Translations under genes and position numbers: made by a program
Notes under the pieces: model-generated
Databases searched by the model: none
What the model saw: only the letters and a program-made list of their open reading frames with translations
What the model was told of the DNA's origin: nothing
In this document: positions 55,639-64,000 of the stretch, in pieces
How positions within the stretch are numbered: position 1 is the stretch's first letter
How the letters are laid out: the number at the start of each line of letters is the position of its first letter
Assembly: GCA_914767885.1 (NCBI GenBank)
Contig: CAJZBQ010000024.1
Location: 620,001 to 684,000, forward strand
Source of the DNA: Blepharisma stoltei
Taxonomy: Eukaryota > Ciliophora > Heterotrichea > Heterotrichida > Blepharismidae
Length of the DNA: 64,000 nucleotides
Direction of reading: 5' to 3'

Positions 55639-56684
55639 ATGACTGAAAATACCAATGCTAAGGCCTGAAAACTTTTCTATTTCTGGTACAAAGAAACATA
55701 TGAAACACATAAAAACGAAAGAAGAATCACTAAAATCATGAAAATAGATGAAAGGCAGTTTCTAACTCCCTCCTCCGCGGGTGAGCCAAAAAATTTTGCT
55801 CGCTCACGTAATAGTTAATTTGTTTTTAAAAAATTTTAATGTTTTTTTCAAAAAATCCCAATTCGAAATGATTTTAAAGCAGATATTAATTTAATTTATA
55901 AAATCTACTTTTAAAACCAAACTATTTAAAATTGAACAAGAATTAGCTAGAGATTCCAATATAATAACCATCGCTTATACATCATAAATATTTTTTCATA
56001 AAAAATTATTTGTTCGTTCACAGAAGGTAAGTTTTTAACAAAAAATAGCCTTACGGAGGGGGAGTAAGAAGACAATATATGGATGCATTTGTTTGGAATG
56101 GGATTTTTCACTGTGGGATATTATGGGTTCTTTATTACTGACCCCCCCCTCCGTGAGTGAACAAAAAAATTTTGTTCACTCACGGAGGGGGTTTAATTTT
56201 TTTTTTAAAAAAATTTATATATAAATTTTATAAAAAATATTTTTTTCGAAAAGTAAAAAAATCCTAATTCGCAAAAATTGGAAAGCAAATATTAATTTAA
56301 TTTATAAAATTTATGTTTTAAAAAGCAATTCGTTTAAAATTAAACAGAATTAGCTCTAGATTTCATTATACTAATTATCATTTATATATCAAATTTTTTT
56401 TCCATAAAAAAAATTTCTATTAAAAAAATTTTTGTTCACTTACAGAGGGTGGGTTTTTGGGCAAAAAATAGCGATTTTTCTAATGGTTTTGTTCACTCAC
56501 GGAGGGGGGGGAGTGAGGAATTTCTTCAAACCGCTTACAACAAGCAAAATTTATACCCTTTCCAATTCGATTTGGGTGTATATTTGGTGTCCCTTTGCTT
56601 TCAGCTTATCTATTTTTCCAGTCAGCTTTTTATAACGAAAAAATTATTGAGATTGCAGAGAGATACTCATCAGAAATAAAATAA
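55639..56684 (+). CDS. Small two-helix membrane protein carrying two MITEs
   Basis: Reads MTENTNAKAWKLFYFWYKETYETHKNERRITKIMKIDERQFL, then after removing two MITEs RRQYMDAFVWNGIFHCGILWVLYYWGISSNRLQQ and PIRFGCIFGVPLLSAYLFFQSAFYNEKIIEIAERYSSEIK. 122 residues, with two hydrophobic helices in the second half. At the second MITE the TGA repeat itself becomes a Trp codon (YYWGISS). The size and layout fit an organellar membrane protein; no family recognised. Coding length is a multiple of three only when both MITEs are removed. Confidence 0.75.
55766..56064 (-). mobile_element. C-rich-TIR MITE (IES)
   Basis: 299 bp, TAA at 55763-55765 and 56065-56067, left end CTCCCTCCTCCGCGGGTGAG. Joining gives ERQFLRRQYMDAF. 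Confidence 0.9.
56142..56513 (-). mobile_element. C-rich-TIR MITE (IES) at a TGA repeat
   Basis: 372 bp, TGA at 56139-56141 and 56514-56516. Hairpin end on the left. Joining gives VLYYWGISSNRLQQ with the TGA read as Trp. Confidence 0.92.
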
Positions 56685-56788
56685 ACATAAGGATTTATAT
56701 CCAAGACATTCTTCACTGTAAATTCTTGAATTTTAATATTAGAAAAAAATAAATAGATCTCTATGTGACATTTTTACATTATAATATA

Positions 56789-57421
<633 letters not shown>

Positions 57422-57469
57422 TTATTATATAAATTATATATAAGTTTTAAATAATAGTAGCATTAAATC

Positions 57470-57694
57470 TTAAGGAAACACTCTATCGCAGTTGTAGGGC
57501 GTAATTTTTTGGCAGTGGTTCATAAAATCTTTTTGAAAAATAATTAAAAGATTAAGCTTGATTTGAAAACTACTATTCTCATTTGGTCTTGTGCAATTTC
57601 TTTTATGATTATTCCATAAAATTTCTGAAAAAGTCTTTTTTTGTGCCTTACCTTGTTCAAAAAAAGTGCATCCTTTGAATGTTTGTTTTTCCAT
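57470..57694 (-). CDS. Possible small protein
   Basis: A 74-residue frame with an ATG: MEKQTFKGCTFFEQGKAQKK... CQKITPYNCDRVFP. Four Cys and no low complexity make it plausible, and it sits 50 bp upstream of the Rab2 start on the same strand. No family recognised; could be chance. Confidence 0.35.
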   Translation of the reverse strand: MEKQTFKGCTFFEQGKAQKKTFSEILWNNHKRNCTRPNENSSFQIKLNLLIIFQKDFMNHCQKITPYNCDRVFP

Positions 57695-57783
57695 TATCAG
57701 AATAATTTTAAAGCGGATTTTTCATCATTCACATTGCTATTCTTTGGTTTTCTTGAAACGAATGCTTAATTTTTGAAAAGTAA

Positions 57784-58058
57784 TGATCATTCTAATTATG
57801 CTGATTCTAGCTGGAGATATTGATAAATCTCCATTAGTATGGAAATCAATTTCCTACCAAATGTCTTTGTTTTTACAGCAAGGCAAGAGATTAGATTTTA
57901 AGAACTCATGCTCTTTTTTGTCTTATTCTAAAGAGCAATCAATTTTCAATATTTCTAAAAAGTATAATATTTTTCAATTCTCAAATTATTTCAAAGCTTT
58001 ACATCGGGCGAGATGAATGAAAAATTGGCATTTGAGTAGAAATTCTTAAAAAAATTGC
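57784..58058 (+). CDS. Possible small protein
   Basis: An ATG-initiated frame with a TGA read as Trp near its end (ALHRAR-W-MKNWHLSRNS), about 90 residues. The start MIILIMLILAGDI is hydrophobic. No family recognised and the composition is not decisive. Confidence 0.3.
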
Positions 58059-58205
58059 TACATAGCAGGTAGATTTATACTCTTCCTTTGAAGTACAGCT
58101 TTATTCCTCTGCTATTTTTGATACTCTCGAGATTAGTGAACCATTTATGTGTATATTAGTTTTAGGAGTTATTTATTAAACGGTAGAATTAAGCCATAAT
58201 GATAA

Positions 58206-58848
58206 TAATAATAATTAAGCGATATGTGTTTAAGGTCCCTGCTTCCATGCGTGACATTCCTCCGCGCTCCTTAAGGAGCCGTGCCGGCACGAGCGAAAAG
58301 GATGGACTTCCATCACTGGGTTCTCTGAGCCCAGGCCGAAAACCCCTGGTTTCTCGGTAGTGGGTTGCCCTATTGGGTCGTCGCCGACCGTCGCTGGGCA
58401 CCACCATTTCCAACTCAGCCTTCCGCTCCGAATTACGCCAGTCTTTGCCTCCGGTTGGCCAGATCGCCCCGTTTGATTTGGGGTCCTTTTAACTGGAGAG
58501 ACCACCTTCTTGGTCGTCTAATCTGCCTCCCCTTTTCCCAGCTTATCCGCTTGAGAAAATCCTCAATCGCTTCCGCGATTCGGGGCAGACCACAATAGCA
58601 GCTTGAGCAGGTAAGTCGCCCTGCTCCATTTCGGGCACCCACTGGCCTGGGCGCTGCTGGAAAAAGGAGATGCTACTAACTGCCCTAGGATCTGGCCACG
58701 ATCAGACGGGTCTGTGTTGATCCCTGGTCGCCACCAGGATCCAGATACTGCTGGGCTAAGTCGCTTCTCCAGAAAACCATGCCCGGATATACACGGGTTA
58801 CCGTCACTGGGAGGACGGGTCGGTCGCCATACGCCATTTTATGTATAT
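58206..58848 (-). mobile_element. GC-rich retroposon-like element, 643 bp
   Basis: Much richer in G+C than anything else in the window. Flanked by AAGCCATAATGATAA (58191-58205) and AAGCCACAATGATAA (58849-58863), one mismatch. On the minus strand it begins ATATACATAAAATGGCGTATGG and ends CGCTTAATTATTATTATTA. Several open frames on both strands are by-products of the composition. Intergenic. Confidence 0.8.
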
Positions 58849-59164
58849 AAGCCACAATGATAAATATGAAAAATAAGAATATGAGCTATTGAGACAACAC
58901 ATGATTTTTGTCTATTTAGAAGAGCTATTAGTTAATAGATTGGTTGATTTAGGAAATTATTTTTTTCATAGAACAATCCAGAATTTTTATTTTTAGAAAT
59001 AAGTATAATAACCAAAATGTTTAAAAACTAGGGACGATAAAAATTTCTGAATTAGAATTTCTTGGTCCTCCATCATCTTAAAAAATAAAAAATAAATTTT
59101 TGAGTTATTTTAATTCTTACACAAACCCTTTATCTGACTGTTATTATGATAGCAAATTTAATAA

Positions 59165-61192
59165 AATGGATGCAGTAACCATTCGTTCCAAAATTTTCCA
59201 AGTATTAATAGGACCTCAACTAGCCGCAATGCTATATGCATCTTTAGAATTGGAACTCCCTGACTCATTCCTCCAAAAAGAGCAAAATGCATAATGAGAA
59301 TTAAATGAGCAAGAAATTTCCATATATGAAAAGAAATTTATAATTTTAATAAATATTTAATTAAAAATTCCGCTAATTTAGTTAATTTGTAAGACCTTTC
59401 AATTTTTATAATTATATGAGATAAATTATAATTATTTAAATTTTAAATATAAAGGAAATTTATTAAAAAATTCTTTTGTGATTTTAAAGAAGGAGTGAAC
59501 TACTTTTAACGCCAAAATCAATAGAATTTTTATCGGAAAAGACTCAAACCCTATCAGAAAAATTAGAACGCATTCTTTTTGCACTTGAATCGTTCGGATT
59601 CTTCTCTTATAACTCTGTTAGTAAAGAATGGTCAAACTCCCAGTTATCATCAGCACTTTTAGACGAGTCCTTGAATTCAATTGCAAAATATTGTATAATG
59701 CCCTATAAGTATGAGGTCCTTTGCAATTTTTCAGAATCTTTAAAGCAGGAAAAATCAGCCCATGAAATTCGTTTTGGATGTAGCTATATTGAAGGTTTAA
59801 AAAGAAATCAAGATGCCTTTGAAATTTATCAAAAAGCAATGGCTGGGTGGACAAATTATGACGGGAAAGATAAAATTGATATTGATTTAAACGATTCTTC
59901 CAGAGTACTTGATGTTGGTGGAGGTGACGGAACGCTTTTAATCGATTTAGCAAATGCTCATCCCCATATTACTGGTACCGTTTTTGATATCCCTGAAAGC
60001 CAGCCATTGATTGATGCAAATATTGAAAAATATGAATTATCAGAAAGACTGGATTCTATTGGTGGAAATTTTTTTGAATCCCTTCCTGAGGAATATGACT
60101 GCATTTTAATCAAAAATACTCTAATCGATTGGAGTGACAGGGACTGTAAACGAATATTAAATATGGCTTATGCATTATAATAGATTGCTATGGCCAAGCA
60201 GCATAACGATTAGCAAGAAATGACCCAGAACACTTTCTTTATATAGCCTAGATCTAATTAGACATCTTAAAACAAAAAAATAGATTTATAATTATCATTT
60301 AAATTTTTAAAAAACCTGAGAAGTGCAAATTTACTTTAAATGGGTGGTCAATAATGGACTATTAAAATAGAGGAGGTATAACTGTAGGAAAGCTTTAGAA
60401 GAAGGAGATCAACTCAAATGAATAGACTGTGTCATAGACAGGCAAGACCAAACTGATTTATGGGGAGTATAATTTAAAATGTGGCGTCTCAGCCAGGGCA
60501 TGACCTCCCGGCCATGCAGCTTCAAGTATATCCAGCAAGGTTTTGCTATTCTGTAAATGGGCACAATGCTAGGTAACAATACTGTAGGAGGCAGAGCCTA
60601 GCCCAAGTTCAAATTCTGGCATTGATTTTACCTCATGGGGAAGGAAGGTATGGGAGTTGGAAAGGGGAAGCCCAGGAAAGTGTTTTATGCCTATCGGGCA
60701 ACTCCCTAGCGTGAAGCTGGGCGTTACGTCCCAGGTCACGTGCTTTTCCTTTTGCCGATAGTGGCCAGAAAATCCATTTTTTTGGATTTTCTGTGCAGGC
60801 AGCTCACTTCGCGAAGGCAGTAGCTCATACATGAGCCGTTGAAGCAGATAGCATCGCTTCAAGCGTATCCTGGTGATCAAAGCAAGTGCCCCCCAGAGAC
60901 TTATAGGCCCGATGCGTAGAAGAGTGGGTGGAAGGTCTGGGCTTGCCAACCCGTAGTGGACGTTTTGCATTTATAAATCTTGAGTAAGACTTATGGGGAG
61001 TAAATTCTTGACATGAATATGATGGCCTCCGGCAATGGAAGGGTCCGAACTAAGGAGCAAATGGAAAAGCTATTACATGAGTCTGGCTTCAGATTCGACA
61101 GCATTTCTCCCTCCACAAAAAAACGAAATGCATCTGTTACCTCATTAGCACCATCTGCTAAACATTGTGTTATTAATGCGATAGCAATTTAA
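59165..61192 (+). CDS. SAM-dependent O-methyltransferase (ASMT/COMT type), split by IESs
   Basis: Pieces in order: N-terminal dimerisation helices (MDAVTIRSKIFQVLIGPQLAAMLYASLELELPDSF), LTPKSIEFLSEKTQTLSEKLERILFALESFGFF, SAM site VLDVGGGDGTLLIDLA, TVFDIPESQPLI, GNFFESLPEEYDCILIKNTLIDWSD, and the C-terminal LDMNMMASGNGRVRTKEQMEKLLHESGFRF. Methylates small phenolic or indolic substrates in relatives. An IES at 60178-60397 joins NMAYAL to EEGDQLKWIDCVID in frame. The first gap (~59290-59510) and the junction at the retroposon (60470-60990) could not be brought fully into frame: after DLWG the reading frame is one base off LDMNMM. Either an undetected IES end or a broken gene. Confidence 0.72.
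60178..60397. other. AT-rich IES (220 bp) in the O-methyltransferase gene
   Basis: TTA at 60175-60177 and 60395-60397. Removal gives RILNMAYALEEGDQLKW, the expected strand and turn before the KWID motif. Confidence 0.75.
60470..60990 (+). mobile_element. Retroposon-like insertion with 12-bp duplication
   Basis: Flanked by TTATGGGGAGTA (60458-60469, 60991-61002), TA at both ends of the repeat. Starts AATTTAAAATGTGGCGTCTC and ends TATAAATCTTGAGTAAGAC. It shares GCGTGAAGCTGGGCGTTACG, GCAAGGTTTTGC and other blocks with the element at 45477-46045. Confidence 0.85.
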
Positions 61193-61264
61193 ATTTAATA
61201 TCTTATTTAGCTTAAAATAAAAGTCTTTTGGAGTTGGAAATGATTTTTAAACAGGTTAAGAAAA

Positions 61265-62272
61265 ATGGCTACAGACGCAACTGTATCATTTCGTCAAGTA
61301 GGAAGAGAAGTGACAGGGAAAGTTTATAAAGGGACAATTGTTGATGCATTTAATAGACTTACTCAGCCTTCAATTCCTACTAAAAGTGAGCAGGTTCTTA
61401 CACAAATGAACAAAAAAGGAGGATTTGGAGCTTCAGCTGACAGATTTATGGCGAAATCTTATTTTGGACCAGGCCCCGGGCAATATGCAGGGCCAGAAGA
61501 AGACCCAAACCCTTCAATGAGCAAAAAAGGATATGGAGGGCTAATTAATCGAGCTCCAAGATTTAAAAAATTTCAATATAATACTGCAGTTCCAGGTCCA
61601 GGCTCATATGAGCAAAAGCAAAGAGACATAAAAACCGTTAGCTCAGTTTTTGTTGAAGGAAGATCAAAATCTTTAGCATCTAAATTCGATCCACCAGCAC
61701 CTGGCCAATACAACCCAAAAATTCTTGAAACAAGAAGAGTCGGAATGACATCAACATTTAAAAGTAAAACAAGAAGGCTAGAGCCAAGCACCGCTTCTGA
61801 TGCACCGCCACCGTGGCAGTACAATATTGACACTACAATGATAAGAAGCGCCTCAGCTAAAAATACAGCTGCGTTTAAGCAGCCAGTTCAGGCTAGAAGG
61901 TACCAAATAAATTTATATGACCCGCATTCTGACATTCTGGGTGATGATAATCCTGGGCCTGGGGAATATAATGTAGTAAATACAAGTCTATCGAATGTGA
62001 AGCCTTCTCCTATGTTTATTGTGGGGGAAGTTGATAGATTTGGTAGACCAATTAGACCAAAGAAAAAAAATGAAGTCACGCCTGGACCAGGAACTTATAC
62101 AATGGCAAGAGGTGATGAAAAAGTGCCGGTTAGTGGAGCAGTTTTTATGAGTGAAAGTGAAAGAACTTGATTTTTAGCAGAAAAGAAACCACCTGGACCA
62201 GCTTTTTATAAGCCAATGCCAGTACCAAAGAAGAAGTCATTTCATTTAAATTCGAATAAGATGTGGGTATAA
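61265..62272 (+). CDS. SHIPPO/STPG-repeat protein (microtubule-associated)
   Basis: 335 residues with repeated PGPG.Y units: FGPGPGQYAGPE, VPGPGSYEQ, PAPGQYNPK, NPGPGEYNV, TPGPGTYTM and PPGPAFYK. Such STPG/ODF3-type repeats occur in outer dense fibre and axonemal inner-microtubule proteins, so a ciliary or cortical microtubule role is likely. TGA is Trp at SERT-W-FLAEKK, and the frame ends SNKMWV-TAA. No intron or insertion. Confidence 0.88.
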
Positions 62273-62764
62273 CTCATTTTTAACTGTTATTTATTATGGA
62301 AATAATTGCTTTTTTTAGAAAAATTGGGAGTAAATAATTCCTATCAATTAGTTACTTAGTTGTTTTTTTAATTATATTGAATATTTTTAGAATCTTATAA
62401 ATCCTCTGTTTTAGCTATATAAATAAGTAGAAAGGCAAATTTAAATAGTCCAATAATATTTAAAATTAACTATAAAAAATTAATCTGATGGATAAAAATT
62501 TTTTTAGTAAAAATCATCCCAATAGCAAAACAACTGCATAGAGAACTGTTTAATAATTACTGTAAATATTATAGATATAAAAATGATTGATCAATATTAT
62601 CAAATAGAAAATTTTGTAATCAGAAATAAACTTTTGATAATGCTATAAGAGATAAGAATTTAAAGAATCATTAAAATATTAGAAAAAATTTCATTGGCTC
62701 TTTAATACATTAACAATCTGATGATTTTTTAGCAATTTTATTAAATAACGATATACAAAATTAA
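62273..62764. other. Intergenic, AT-rich
   Basis: About 490 bp; nothing recognised. Confidence 0.5.
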
Positions 62765-64000
62765 ATGCAAGATTCTTCCCTTAAAGAGCCAATAAGTAAA
62801 ATTGATAGAAATTTATCAATTGAATTAAAAACAGAGCATCCTTTGCTACAATTACTGTCCCCAGAACTAAAGAAAATTCTAACTTCTCAGAAAAGTGTTT
62901 CTCTATATCACAGCAAGTGACACAAAAAAGGTGGAATTCCAAGCTTATTTCCAGGTAAAATAATTATTACAAAAGAGCAGCCAGAATTTATACAATGGAC
63001 ATGACCTCACGAATTGCACAAGAATATGATTTCTTTATATGACATAAAATATTCTCACTCTCCCCCCCCCCTCCGTGAGCGAACAAAACCATTAGAAAAA
63101 TCACCATTTTTTGACCAAAAACCCACCCTCCGTGAGCGAACAAAAATTTTTTTAATAGAAAAAATTTTAATGGAAAAAAATTTTGATATATAAGTGATAA
63201 TTAGTATAATGAAATCTAGAGCTAATTCTGTTTAATTTTTAAACAAATTGCGTTTTAAAACATAAATTTTGCAAATTAAATTAATATTTGCTTCCCCAAT
63301 TTTTGCAAATTAGGATTTTTTTAAATTTCGAAAAAAATATTTTTTATAAAATTTATATATATAAATTTTTTTAAAAAAAAAAATTAACCCCCCTCCGTGA
63401 GTGAACAAAAATTTTTTTGTTCGCTCACGGAGGGGGGGGGGGAGTCAGTCAAAGAAAAGTGGATTTCTACAAGATTCAGCAGCCCTGGACATATTAGTAT
63501 CATTTATGCTTCCAAAGAATCCTGTATCCCCATCAGTGATTATAGCCATTGTGACAGGAGAAGACACATTAATAGTAATTTTTGAAGATGAAGAAGCTTG
63601 TAAAAAATGAAAATCTGGACTTCGAACCATCCTATCCTTAATCGAGCCTAGCCCAATGGAGCCAGACGCGGAGCTCACTTGGAAGCAGTCCTTTATTTTA
63701 CCTCAGTCGTCACTTGATTCCTTAGCATTTGGCTATATGTTTGATTTTTCAGAACCAAATCCTCCAAATGAGTCATGAAGAGAGCTTAAGGTCACTTTTG
63801 TAAACGAGGATGAGTCATCTCATTATGAATATCTTGTGTATGACCGAAACCAAGAAAACTTGTATGATTCTCTTAATGAGATCCTCGGATGTATCGAAAC
63901 ACATATAAATTACCCGAACCGAGAAATGATGAAGGAATTTTTACAAGATATTACAAGGTGGGAAATCAAGACAAGAAATGAAAAAATTGATGCTTATGCT
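62765..64000 (+). CDS. Hypothetical protein with a possible PH-like segment (3' end outside window)
   Basis: Starts MQDSSLKEPISKIDRNLSIELK at 62765 and stays open to the window edge once the MITE at 63058-63444 is removed (DIKYS-QSKKSGFLQDSAAL). TGA is Trp in HSK-W-HKK, QWT-W-PHE and NES-W-REL. The stretch VSPSVIIAIVTGEDTLIVIFEDEEACKKWKSGLRTIL has the final strand and helix pattern of a PH domain. Remaining sequence is acidic and helical. No name assigned. Confidence 0.75.
63058..63444 (+). mobile_element. C-rich-TIR MITE (IES), full-length copy at a TCA repeat
   Basis: 387 bp, TCA at 63055-63057 and 63445-63447. Two direct CCTCCGTGAGCGAACAAA motifs on the left and a hairpin of the same motif on the right. 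Almost identical to the copy at 4476-4860. Joining at TCA keeps the host frame; the nearest TA-TA junction does not. Confidence 0.93.

Noticed and set aside
58189-58642. Several long open frames in the GC-rich element
   Set aside because: They overlap on both strands, as expected from few stop codons in GC-rich DNA; no domain seen.

Overview
The window looks like germline (micronuclear) DNA of a heterotrich ciliate close to Blepharisma. In-frame TGA occurs at conserved tryptophan positions in most genes (for example EQEP-W-IIAGTV in an ABC transporter) while TAA and TAG still end genes. Four 15-nt GT...AG introns can be proven by protein continuity, and spacing between genes is a few tens to hundreds of bases. 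At least 20 genes are cut by AT-rich or repeat-like insertions whose removal at a short direct repeat restores the reading frame, which is how internal eliminated sequences (IESs) behave. The species is inferred from code, introns and IESs, not from a search.

Layout. 0.1-7 kb (minus): pepsin-like protease, a hypothetical protein and NDUFAF7, each split by a retroposon-like insert. 7.7-15 kb (plus): an ABCC/MRP transporter cut by six insertions, then an FCP/SCP-type phosphatase. 15-26 kb (minus): a conserved hypothetical protein, two long coiled-coil proteins (one FBF1-like) and two tandem protein kinases. 27-31 kb (plus): a multi-HTH protein and CDC14. 31-41 kb: MMAA GTPase, an MT-A70-like methyltransferase without DPPW, an Arb2/FAM172-type protein, a C2-like coiled-coil protein, PAM16, a glutathionyl-hydroquinone-reductase-like GST and a hypothetical protein. 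41-44 kb: a B-box/Kelch/TPR protein with a frame break. 44-49 kb: decayed gene fragments and two tandem GH5-like secreted glycosidases. 49-57 kb: GPI-type Cys-rich protein, small TIM chaperone, INTS11, V-ATPase subunit E, rhodanese-like protein, coiled-coil protein, small membrane protein and Rab2. 58-64 kb: GC-rich retroposon, O-methyltransferase, STPG/SHIPPO-repeat protein and a partial gene.

Two insertion systems dominate. One is a ~300-390 bp MITE (about a dozen copies) with C-rich termini and four copies of CCTCCGTGAGCGAACAAA per element; it is flanked by a 3-bp TNA direct repeat (TTA, TAA, TCA or TGA), and joining at that repeat restores reading frames. This is probably the abundant Blepharisma MITE class reported as BogoMITE, but I cannot confirm identity. 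The other is a set of ~200-650 bp, GC-richer elements that begin AAAATGGCG-like, end in short AT-rich tails and carry 7-17 bp target duplications, as SINE/LINE insertions do. When the duplication contains TA the IES can be removed exactly; in three genes whose duplication lacks TA, a nearby TA-TA junction would leave an in-frame footprint. Total coding lengths after these removals are multiples of three for the ABC transporter and for every split gene I summed; the O-methyltransferase could not be joined completely.
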